Of a DNA stretch of 24,265 bases, positions 1 through 7,873 are shown in pieces (positions within the stretch are counted from its first letter, which is position 1; every line of letters starts with the position of its first letter). Origin of the DNA: a virus; IMG/VR virus record IMGVR_UViG_3300021371_000099, positions 1-24,265 of that record. The stretch is one strand, 5' to 3'. The notes beneath the pieces were generated by a model. The model saw only the letters and a list, made by a program, of their open reading frames with translations. It had not been told where the DNA came from and ran no database searches. A program made the translations under genes and the position numbers.

Positions 1-813
1 TTCATACATAGTAAAAGAAGATGAAAATGACATAGTAATATTCGTAGTTTCTACAAAATTAGCAACGTGATTGTTACCTACTGTTCTACCACCCCAGAAT
101 CCTGCTCCATATTCTGAATCTCCATATTCACCGTTGTATCCTGTTCCTTCTTTTCTTGTACCCCCAGTATATATTATCATCCCATGTTCATAAATAACAT
201 TACCTACTACAATAGAATCTTGATCAATAAAATTAGGAGTTAACATTCTTAATCTTCCTTCACCATCATCAAAATAACTACCACTATCTGTTTCTATTAC
301 TATAGAATTAGGTAAAATATAATCACCGAACATTGATTTGGGGACTGACATTACACCTATATAAGGTTCAAATATAGTTTCACCATATAGAGCTTCACCA
401 TATTCCGCTTCACCAAATATAGCTGAAGGGGTAATAACAGTATATGAACTAGTAGGCCAAAATTTTAATGGGTTTAAATTAGTTTGTTCGAAATTAAAAT
501 AGGCATTTGATGGAATGTAACCATCTGTAGTACCATCTGGATTTATAGATTGGGTGTTTGCTATTTGAACATCACCATTACTACTTGAAATATAATTTGA
601 ATAATAAAGTTGTTGGGTAGAAAAGTATATCGCTGATTGTGAATATTCAGTTAAATATCCTGTAGCACTCCCAGTTGCGAATTTATTCCCTAAATATCTA
701 TCAATACCTACATCGGATGAAGTTAAAGCATTCCCTTCATATGAGAATCCTTTAACTAAGTCTAATGGAGATATTATTATATCCTGAGAATTTAATGTTT
801 TGAAAGCCGCCAT
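1..813 (-). CDS. Partial tail-fibre/adsorption structural protein (N-terminal 271 aa, runs off the left edge)
   Basis: Open reading frame read from an ATG at 813 to the window edge with no stop, so only the N-terminal 271 codons are present. It begins MAAFKTLNSQDI and is rich in Ser, Thr, Gly, Tyr and Asn, like the neighbouring tail proteins. Residues about 131-149 hold a five-residue periodic segment (FGEAE, YGEAL, YGETI), and a second YG-rich segment lies at about 224-241. A DDGEGRLRM stretch (about 182-190) followed by VGNVIYEHGMIIYTGG (about 203-218) resembles a recurrent element of marine T4-like phage tail proteins; that is recollection, not a search. It starts 6 bases after the stop of the 344-aa gene, so it is probably the next gene of that transcript. 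Likely a distal fibre or baseplate-attached adhesin; exact role unknown. Confidence 0.8.
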   Translation of the reverse strand, partial: MAAFKTLNSQDIIISPLDLVKGFSYEGNALTSSDVGIDRYLGNKFATGSATGYLTEYSQSAIYFSTQQLYYSNYISSSNGDVQIANTQSINPDGTTDGYIPSNAYFNFEQTNLNPLKFWPTSSYTVITPSAIFGEAEYGEALYGETIFEPYIGVMSVPKSMFGDYILPNSIVIETDSGSYFDDGEGRLRMLTPNFIDQDSIVVGNVIYEHGMIIYTGGTRKEGTGYNGEYGDSEYGAGFWGGRTVGNNHVANFVETTNITMSFSSSFTMYE

Positions 814-819
814 TCATTT

Positions 820-1854
820 CTAAAAATCTAGTTTAACTCTAACAAGAGCTTCTTTTGTAAAATCTTTTAATAGGGGTTTTGATAATTTTGCCACTGCTAA
901 TAATTCATTTGAATCATTATACATACCTACTGTTGTAATATATGTTTGTGGGTTATTAATAAAGTAATTATAAATTACTTCACCTGTTGAACCTGAAATA
1001 TATGATGGATTTTCTGAATAATTAAATTCACTGTTTCTCGCTCTAACAAATACAAAATCAGATGTAATTGTTTCTTCTGAGTTTAGTCCAAATTGAGAAC
1101 CTGATTGGATTGCATCCAATAATTTTATTGGATTCGCCCCATTTGTATTTGTAGCAGTAACTGTTGATAAATTTATACCTTCATTGGTATTTAAATCTAA
1201 AGCATCACCATTTAATAAAATAGTTCCAATATCAGGTAAAAATAAACCATACGAGCCACTATCAGTTGTATATCCTTGTGAATTTACTCCTGATCCTGAA
1301 TCATATGATACACCATTGGATCCACTAATTACTTGGTATGCTCTTTGAGTACCATAATATGTTGGTACAGTTACCATTTTAGAATCATCTGTTAAAAATA
1401 GACCATTTGGGTTAGTTGGAGATTTTAATATTAAATTCATTGAACCTGGAAATAATGCTTGTTTATAAGCTGCTCTTTCTATACTTAAAGCATAAATTGA
1501 ACTTCCAGTAACACCACCAAATACAAATGATGAGTTTTCGTCTTCTAAAACTAATGTTCGATATTGACCATATATAGTTTTTGATGGGGATACACCTGGT
1601 GCCGCTAATTGGTTATAAGCTAAAGTACCACCTCCTGATTCATTTCCATATGCTATCTGAAATTGAGCTAATGAATTTGAACCTGTTGGGTTTTCATTAA
1701 ATACTGTTGTATAGTATACACCTGAAGCTCCATTAACTTGATTTGATTGTGTAAAAAATGTAGTTAAGGTTGGTTGGTTATTTGTCCAGCAAGTTGCAGT
1801 TTGTGCCTGTGCACTTACTACAAAATCATCTGCTTCTAATCTTTTAAATCCCAT
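820..1854 (-). CDS. Structural protein, probable tail/baseplate component (344 aa)
   Basis: A 344-aa protein starting MGFKRLEADDFVV and ending in TAG. The N-terminal two thirds is low-charge and Gly/Ser/Thr/Asn-rich, with SGSG and TDSGSYG linkers typical of extended beta-rich virion proteins. The C-terminal 85 residues are more ordered: SDFVFVRARNSEFNYSENPS, then YITTVGMYNDSNELLAVAKL, ending KEALVRVKLDF. I recognise this C-terminal block as recurring in structural proteins of marine T4-like phages, where it is usually unnamed. No signal peptide or membrane helix is seen. It lies 10 bases after the stop of the 221-aa gene and shares its transcript. Start chosen at the ATGGG following an A/T-rich leader. 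Function beyond virion component is not determinable here. Confidence 0.85.
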   Translation of the reverse strand: MGFKRLEADDFVVSAQAQTATCWTNNQPTLTTFFTQSNQVNGASGVYYTTVFNENPTGSNSLAQFQIAYGNESGGGTLAYNQLAAPGVSPSKTIYGQYRTLVLEDENSSFVFGGVTGSSIYALSIERAAYKQALFPGSMNLILKSPTNPNGLFLTDDSKMVTVPTYYGTQRAYQVISGSNGVSYDSGSGVNSQGYTTDSGSYGLFLPDIGTILLNGDALDLNTNEGINLSTVTATNTNGANPIKLLDAIQSGSQFGLNSEETITSDFVFVRARNSEFNYSENPSYISGSTGEVIYNYFINNPQTYITTVGMYNDSNELLAVAKLSKPLLKDFTKEALVRVKLDF

Positions 1855-1864
1855 GTTTTATATA

Positions 1865-2530
1865 TTATGTTGTTGACTTAGTTATTGTAACTGGAATTGT
1901 TATTCTTGCTCCACTATCTAAACCATTAACTGTTAATGTACTTACTAAAGTTGAATTTGATCCAAATAAAGTATTTACTGTTGTGGCTCTTAATGTAATT
2001 TGAGTCCCAGTTACAGTTGAGGAAACATTTGTTCCAATTGTTGTTGTTGAATTAATATTAGAATTTGTTGCTGATGCCGTATTAATACCTGTTGCCTCAA
2101 ATGTATTTAATAACCTAACATCCGCGATTGTACAACTATATCCACTTGTTTCAAATACTTGGTCGTTACCTAAATAATTTAAAGTTTGAGGTGTAATTGC
2201 GATTACAGCACCTTGTTGTAAGGTAATTGCACTATATCCTAAGTTTAGAACTGGGAGTTTAGCTGTACCTCTTGGTAGTGTTGCTAGTTTATATTTTACT
2301 ATTTGTGAGTCTTCAGGAAATGCTTCTAATAAAGGCATTCCATCTATAGCTTCACCATAAAATGCTGATCCAGAAGGGTGTTGTGGATTATAAAGTGTAT
2401 AATCTATTTCATCGTCTGAAAGTGCAAATTGTGTAATTCTGAATGAACCGTCATTAGCTGCTAACAATTCTCTACCTTTTGTTGTTAAGATAGCATCAAC
2501 TGTTATGATTGAATTATTTAAGTATCCCAT
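1865..2530 (-). CDS. Conserved small structural protein (221 aa), Thr/Ser-rich C-terminus
   Basis: A 221-aa protein. Residues 1-95 are a well-ordered, charged domain with motifs NNSIITVDAILTTKGRELLA, GSFRITQFALSDDEIDYTLY and FYGEAIDGMPLLEAF. I recall this N-terminal block from unnamed structural genes of marine T4-like phages. Residues about 140-221 change character to Thr/Ser/Asn-rich beta repeats without cysteine pairs, as in exposed virion decoration or fibre-tip regions. It is the first gene after a leader with two copies of the proposed late-promoter octamer, so it probably opens a transcription block with the 344-aa gene and the partial gene to the left. The start is ATGGG at 2530 with no Shine-Dalgarno. 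Role inferred from context only; a short tail-fibre adaptor or neck/baseplate decoration is possible. Confidence 0.85.
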   Translation of the reverse strand: MGYLNNSIITVDAILTTKGRELLAANDGSFRITQFALSDDEIDYTLYNPQHPSGSAFYGEAIDGMPLLEAFPEDSQIVKYKLATLPRGTAKLPVLNLGYSAITLQQGAVIAITPQTLNYLGNDQVFETSGYSCTIADVRLLNTFEATGINTASATNSNINSTTTIGTNVSSTVTGTQITLRATTVNTLFGSNSTLVSTLTVNGLDSGARITIPVTITKSTT

Positions 2531-2543
2531 TGTTATTTTTTTA

Positions 2544-2551
2544 TATAAATA
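2544..2551 (-). promoter_or_regulatory. Putative late-promoter octamer TATTTATA, proximal copy upstream of the 221-aa gene
   Basis: Coding-strand context ATATTTATATAAAAA. The octamer ends 13 bases before the ATG of the 221-aa gene. The site at 21359-21366 has the same 13-base spacing and almost the same following sequence (A-rich, ending in ATAACA or ATAACATT). If it acts as a -10 element, the transcript would have a leader of only about 5-7 bases. Confidence 0.5.
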
Positions 2552-2562
2552 TTGTTATATGT

Positions 2563-2570
2563 TATAAATA
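2563..2570 (-). promoter_or_regulatory. Putative late-promoter octamer TATTTATA, distal copy upstream of the 221-aa gene
   Basis: Coding-strand context CATATTTATAACATATAAC, starting 19 bases upstream of the proximal copy. Together the two copies fill most of the 43-base gap between the 1742-aa and 221-aa genes. A double element could be tandem promoters, or one promoter plus a chance AT-rich match. Confidence 0.4.
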
Positions 2571-2573
2571 TGA

Positions 2574-5500
2574 TTAATCTATAAGTTTATTATCTCTTAG
2601 TTGTTTTAATACCTCATCTGGATTTAATTCTATATCTGCTACCGGGTAGTGTGGGAAGAAGAATCCTGTAGGTGTGTTATCTTGTTTTCTTAATGGTGGT
2701 ATATATGAAATAAAACTTCCAGATATATTTTCTGTCATTGATTGTGATTGAGGAAAAGTAGAAGTCCAATCAAAATCTGGGTCAGTAACACCTGTACTTA
2801 TTAATTCAGTATTTCTAGATTCTGCGAATTTAGTTAATTGTGGTAAGGAACCATAAGGAAATAATTGATTAATTAAAATAGAGTTATAAGATGTAATAAA
2901 TCTTCTTAATAAGAAAAAGTTAATATTTACCCCAGGAGAAACTCTTCTATCTAGTGTTAATTTTAATCTAAATACTCCTTCAATTTCTTGTGTTTTTTGA
3001 GGGGGTGTTACTGTAATTACTTTATAAGTTTGCTGTTCACTATTTATAAATCGTATTTCATCATTTGGTAAAACATTCCATGGAAGATTTGGTCGAGGCC
3101 ATGCTGTATCTGTAGGTTCTTCACCTCCTGGGAAAGCATTATTACGACCTGGTATATAAGGTAAATACCCAATATAATAATCTTTATCATAGGTTAAATT
3201 CCCATTTTCAGATACTAACATTATTGCATCTTTTTGTCTTGTTTTAACTGCAGATCCTGTAGTAAATTGTAATAATAATTCACTATTATCTGAAAACATT
3301 AAATCATTATCTATACTAGGAGTAACTGGGATTATATATCGACGTGAATTTGAAGCTGTAGAACCTGCAGTTCCTATTGTTCCAGTTATAGATCCTGTAT
3401 ATTGAATGGTCCCTCCATTATTTTTAATTTCTATAAATCCTTTATTTGTTAAAGTGTTTAAATGATCCATATAAGGTTTAATATCCTGACCAGCTGATGA
3501 TGTTTGGGCTAGATAAATTGTAGAAGAATCACCAAATGTAGAACTATCAAACCTTATTGAACCTGAACCTAATAAATTATTAAATACTGGATTAAATTGA
3601 TCTGTACTAGAAGTATAATTATATTCTAATGGTGGTGTTGCGTTTGATGATGAAAATGCCCAGAAAGGATAATTTAAGGCATTATCTTCAGTATTATCTT
3701 CTGTTTGAGCTGATGTTACTTCTACATTAAAAAATGGACCTTTTATAGCTGGTTGTATTACTACAGGTGAATTATTACTACCTCCTGTAACTCCAGGACC
3801 GTAAACTGGTACTCTATTAGGATTCCAATAGTTTTTTAACCCATCATTATTAATTACGTCTTGAGTCTGCCCATCATATTTTAATCTAGAATTCCATCTG
3901 TATCGTACACCACTTACTAGTTCATTACTTGATTCAGCATTAAAATCAAATGATATATAAACTACTTGGTTGAGTCTACCTCCCTGAGCAATAGCATTTT
4001 GGATTTGATCTTCATATATACCTGATCTCCATCTATTACCTATAAAACTTTCATCTGATGATACTGATGCAAAGTCTATAGTTGAAGTTGTCCCATCTAA
4101 AGATGCTATATTTCCATTTTGACCACCATAATATACAGTTATTTTTGGAGGAGTTGTAAATGTAAAAGGAATATCAGTCCAATTACCTTGACCTTGTTGG
4201 ATAGATTTTTGGAGTCGGAGTTCAATTTGCCCTACTCTTCTACTTCCATATTGTGAGGAAGTACCACTTGGGTTGGACCAAGAAGACGCTTGGCCCACTC
4301 GGGTTCTAAATTGATCCGGTACAGTACTAGGTTGGGAATATTCTAACTTGATTTTATAAATATCTGATAAGGCTCCAGAATAAGTACCATCACTACCTGA
4401 TCCAATAGGGTCCATAGTAAAGAATATCTCACCTGGTGTTCCAAAATAGGGGTTAGTAGTAGCAGTATTATTAGGGTAATTTGGGTCAGTATCCTCATCA
4501 CTATCAATGGGGAAGGTTGAACCTGTCCAACTAGTAGTATCAGTTTCGTTTATGATAACAGCATTTCCTACTTGTTCATTGTAAGATACACCATCTTCAT
4601 CAACATATTGTCCCCATCTATTAAGGAATGATGAAGTTACTTGTGTTGCATTAAGAGTACCATTGGATGCTGTAATCCCTGCTAGTAAATTATTATAGCT
4701 AATATCTTGATCATTATTGTAATAAGCGTCATAAATAGTTCCCCCTACTCTTTGACCATATTGCATGTAGGATTGTGAAAAACTACTAACAAAATTTGGA
4801 TTTCCTTCCAATGGAATAGCATCTGTAAAACCTGCTGATGAAGTCTGTGAGTATAATATAGGAACTGCTTGTTTAGCTACTACTTGTATAGGTTGCAATC
4901 CATTAATTTGGTCATACTGGGATGAACCTGATATTTGGTTTACTTGAATATTTCCTAATCCCTTTTCTTCCCAATTCCCTTCTATATCTAGGCCAGTATA
5001 TGGGGATAACAAAGGATTTAAAGCATCACCTTTAGAATTAATTAAATATTTTAAGTTAAGTTGTATTTTATTATTTACTACAGGATATGGATCCAATATT
5101 TGATCACAATAGGCAAAATATGCTCTTTGGTAATCAATTACAGGTAAAGTTCCAAACCCACCACTTAAACCTTCTATTGAATTTACACTATTGGCTTGTG
5201 TTCTACTTCCATTATATCTTGGAAAAATTTTAGAAAGTGTTGTATAATTAGATATAGGTACTGTTGATTTTTGTGCTGATCCTGATAGTATATTTTGGAA
5301 GTTAATTGGGTCATATATTCCGGTTGAATAATCTACCTCCTGTATAGTTTTATTTCTTCTTTCCCCTATTGCATTATTTAAAATAGGTTGGCAATCTAAA
5401 GCATTGTTAAAACCTAATGTTCCTTCAAATGCATTTTCAACAAATGTTGGTACTAACCCATCCCCTTCTAAACTACTAGTTGGAGTATTAAATTCTAAAT

Positions 5501-7802
5501 AATAATCTCTTACTACTAATGAATTTTCTACTGATGCTGAATTTGCTGATCCAGATGATACCGATAATGCTAAAGATAAGCAATCTTTAATTGATATAGA
5601 TTGAGATGGTATTAAATAACTCATAGTAATAGCCAAACCATTAATATGAATATTTTCATCTCTAAATTCAGATTGTGTTACAAACGCATCTAATGTGGAT
5701 GGAACTGCTGTTGGGTAACTACCTGTGTAGATTCTTATAGAAGCAGTAGGCCAAGTCGGTCCATCTCCTGCTTCACCCTCGTTATAAACTGCGGTACCAT
5801 ATTCGGAACCTACTTCTCCATATCTATCACCTTCAGCACTACCTGTCCAAGCTGCAAGAAACATTGAGGCTGTTACTTGAATATCATTTTGAGGTAGTTG
5901 GTTAAAAACATATAAACCATCTAAACTAGAAGATAAAGATGATGAATATGATATATAAGCAGATTCCCATCTTTTAGAAAAAATATCTGGTGGTGGGTAT
6001 GGTGTACCAAGTACGCTAGGGAATAATATAGTACTGTTAAGTCCTAATGAATTATAAGTACCATTAGGGTTAAATTCTGGTGGATCTGTTGGTTCAGGTA
6101 CATATCCTTCCTGTGATAATGTTCCTACTAGAGCATCTATATTTACATTGTAACCATCTGGAATATCAACAAAGGATGAAGTATTAGCAGAAGAAGTAAA
6201 GAATACCCTTACACCTTCTAGGGCAGCAAATTCCTCTACTTTAATATTATACTTAGCATAAAATCCTAGATCAGTAACTAAACCAAATTGAGTTGATCCT
6301 GATGCTACTGAACCATTATTCCCTGTTGTTGGGAATGCACTACTGGTGTAAGTATAAACTCCTATATCTCTTAGAGTTATCGAGTTATAAGTCTGGGGGA
6401 GAATATTTCCATATGTGCCTTGACTTTGAAATAAATCTCCTATATAATCAGTATATGAAATTAATTCAGTTTTTAATGAGGTGTTTTGAGTAAACCCTGT
6501 AAAAGATCCAGGTTCAAATGTTGGATTTGAAACAAATAAATCAAAGAACCCTGCATTTGCATATAAAATTTCATCTATATCATATTCAATATAAGTTGCT
6601 ACAAGCGCATTAGGATCTGATAGTTTTAATTTTCCTCCAGGTTTACCAAAGTCTATTGCTTGTTGAAGACCTGATAATGTTGAATTATTTGAAAGAGTCT
6701 GATCGAAATAAATGTGAGTAGCAAGAGTAGCATTTGAATTGTTTGCTATTATCGCATTTTGTTGTGGTGGGGGTGTTGTAGTATTTTTCCAAGTAAATGG
6801 ACCCCCAAAATCATTTGTAAGTTCTTGGTAAGCATCTTCTCTGTATAATCTAAAGGCTGCACCTATAATTGGTGGTGAATTTAATACTTGATATTTTGTA
6901 AATACAAAAGGATGGATATTTCTTGAAGGGTTGTATATTTGAAATGAACCACTTACAGGTTCAACCCTATCAGGGCCAACCCTTTGACCGTCTATTTCAG
7001 TTGAGTAATTACCTAATATTGCTAATTGTTTTTCTAAAAATTTACCAGGAATATTCCCACCAGTATCATTACCAGCATTTGTGTTAATAGGGTTACCTAC
7101 TGGTAACCAAGGATTAGCAGGAATACCTGAACCTGTTTCAACTACTATATAAGCTTTATAAGCTCTATGTAAATGTGGATTATATCTATAAGGATTATTT
7201 CTTGATTCATCACTAAAATCTCCTCCTACTGTGCTATACCCCCTATGTACCCAAAGTTCTTGGTCTGCTTTTAAAGGTATTTCAGTACCATATTTATTTA
7301 TTTGATTACTTGTTAAAGTAACAACTAAATCACCTGAGGGGTTGGTAAATTGTCCTGCTAATTGAGCTTGGGAAATTGTAAATGTTTCTCCTGCTGACCA
7401 ATTACTCCCTGTTGCAACAACACAAGTTATTTGTGTTATCTGATACCCAGCTCCTACGGGTGTGGATACTACTGATACTTGAGCTCCTGTTCCGAACTTA
7501 TCACCAGTTATTGCTATTGGAGTTCCACCTCCTTGGTTGTCAACTGTTACTGTGTTGAAATTAGTAAAGGATTGACCTAAATTTAAACTTGTAAATTCAG
7601 GTCCATTTTCTACCATATAACTAGTATCAACTCCAAAATTTACAATTTTAGAATTATAAAATGTACTTCCTTGTGTTATTGGGTTTTTACTAGATGTAAT
7701 TAAAGCATTTGTTGAGGCCACAGAATCCGAACCTGAAACTAATATTTGGTTAGTATCTTCTTTAAAGTAATATTGTATTCTTGGGGTAGTTTGGTCTGCC
7801 AT
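2574..7802 (-). CDS. Giant structural protein, probable tail/baseplate-associated fibre protein (1742 aa)
   Basis: A 1742-aa protein rich in Ser, Gly, Asn, Tyr and Thr, with many SGS and TGS linkers, as expected of a long extended virion protein. Residues about 84-170 form a Gly-rich beta module (GTGAQVSVV, then SAGETFTI, then SGDLVVTL) that recurs in the 492-aa and 1894-aa proteins. Around residue 660 lies a YG-rich segment (DRYGEVGSEYGTAVYNEGEA). Residues about 1520-1742 are more ordered and charged: DKDYYIGYLPYIPGR, a LTLDRRVSPGVN strand segment and a C-terminus with FFFPHYPVADIELNPDEVL and LRDNKLID. I associate this tail with large unnamed structural proteins of marine T4-like phages. No membrane helix is seen. 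It is the only gene between two proposed late promoters, so it may form its own transcript. Receptor binding or a fibre scaffold are plausible roles but not shown. Confidence 0.85.
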   Translation of the reverse strand: MADQTTPRIQYYFKEDTNQILVSGSDSVASTNALITSSKNPITQGSTFYNSKIVNFGVDTSYMVENGPEFTSLNLGQSFTNFNTVTVDNQGGGTPIAITGDKFGTGAQVSVVSTPVGAGYQITQITCVVATGSNWSAGETFTISQAQLAGQFTNPSGDLVVTLTSNQINKYGTEIPLKADQELWVHRGYSTVGGDFSDESRNNPYRYNPHLHRAYKAYIVVETGSGIPANPWLPVGNPINTNAGNDTGGNIPGKFLEKQLAILGNYSTEIDGQRVGPDRVEPVSGSFQIYNPSRNIHPFVFTKYQVLNSPPIIGAAFRLYREDAYQELTNDFGGPFTWKNTTTPPPQQNAIIANNSNATLATHIYFDQTLSNNSTLSGLQQAIDFGKPGGKLKLSDPNALVATYIEYDIDEILYANAGFFDLFVSNPTFEPGSFTGFTQNTSLKTELISYTDYIGDLFQSQGTYGNILPQTYNSITLRDIGVYTYTSSAFPTTGNNGSVASGSTQFGLVTDLGFYAKYNIKVEEFAALEGVRVFFTSSANTSSFVDIPDGYNVNIDALVGTLSQEGYVPEPTDPPEFNPNGTYNSLGLNSTILFPSVLGTPYPPPDIFSKRWESAYISYSSSLSSSLDGLYVFNQLPQNDIQVTASMFLAAWTGSAEGDRYGEVGSEYGTAVYNEGEAGDGPTWPTASIRIYTGSYPTAVPSTLDAFVTQSEFRDENIHINGLAITMSYLIPSQSISIKDCLSLALSVSSGSANSASVENSLVVRDYYLEFNTPTSSLEGDGLVPTFVENAFEGTLGFNNALDCQPILNNAIGERRNKTIQEVDYSTGIYDPINFQNILSGSAQKSTVPISNYTTLSKIFPRYNGSRTQANSVNSIEGLSGGFGTLPVIDYQRAYFAYCDQILDPYPVVNNKIQLNLKYLINSKGDALNPLLSPYTGLDIEGNWEEKGLGNIQVNQISGSSQYDQINGLQPIQVVAKQAVPILYSQTSSAGFTDAIPLEGNPNFVSSFSQSYMQYGQRVGGTIYDAYYNNDQDISYNNLLAGITASNGTLNATQVTSSFLNRWGQYVDEDGVSYNEQVGNAVIINETDTTSWTGSTFPIDSDEDTDPNYPNNTATTNPYFGTPGEIFFTMDPIGSGSDGTYSGALSDIYKIKLEYSQPSTVPDQFRTRVGQASSWSNPSGTSSQYGSRRVGQIELRLQKSIQQGQGNWTDIPFTFTTPPKITVYYGGQNGNIASLDGTTSTIDFASVSSDESFIGNRWRSGIYEDQIQNAIAQGGRLNQVVYISFDFNAESSNELVSGVRYRWNSRLKYDGQTQDVINNDGLKNYWNPNRVPVYGPGVTGGSNNSPVVIQPAIKGPFFNVEVTSAQTEDNTEDNALNYPFWAFSSSNATPPLEYNYTSSTDQFNPVFNNLLGSGSIRFDSSTFGDSSTIYLAQTSSAGQDIKPYMDHLNTLTNKGFIEIKNNGGTIQYTGSITGTIGTAGSTASNSRRYIIPVTPSIDNDLMFSDNSELLLQFTTGSAVKTRQKDAIMLVSENGNLTYDKDYYIGYLPYIPGRNNAFPGGEEPTDTAWPRPNLPWNVLPNDEIRFINSEQQTYKVITVTPPQKTQEIEGVFRLKLTLDRRVSPGVNINFFLLRRFITSYNSILINQLFPYGSLPQLTKFAESRNTELISTGVTDPDFDWTSTFPQSQSMTENISGSFISYIPPLRKQDNTPTGFFFPHYPVADIELNPDEVLKQLRDNKLID

Positions 7803-7824
7803 GTTTTAATTTAGTATACTTTAC

Positions 7825-7843
7825 TATTATAAATAATATAATA
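7825..7843. repeat. AT-only inverted repeat in the leader of the 1742-aa gene
   Basis: Seven-base arms TATTATA and TATAATA separated by AATAA, lying across the octamer at 7828-7835. The stem is made only of A and T, so it is weak as an RNA hairpin. It could be a symmetric protein-binding site or simple AT-richness. The 71-base gap holding it also has runs of A and T but no GC-stem terminator. Confidence 0.3.
7828..7835 (-). promoter_or_regulatory. Putative late-promoter octamer TATTTATA upstream of the 1742-aa gene
   Basis: Coding-strand context TTATTTATAATAGTAAAG. It differs from the other copies only in the first base of the extended form (T instead of A). The spacer to the ATG at 7802 is 25 bases, which leaves room for a conventional short leader. 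It lies in the longest gap of the structural region. Confidence 0.5.
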
Positions 7844-7873
7844 AAAAATTTTTAATATTCCTAACTGTTTTTT

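Noticed and set aside
4355-4362. TATTTATA octamer within the 1742-aa gene
   Set aside because: Internal to a gene with no gene start nearby; the one coding-region match is consistent with chance.
7844-7873. A/T runs after the 1894-aa gene as a possible terminator
   Set aside because: No GC-containing stem precedes a U run on the transcribed strand; the AT-only symmetry is too weak to call.
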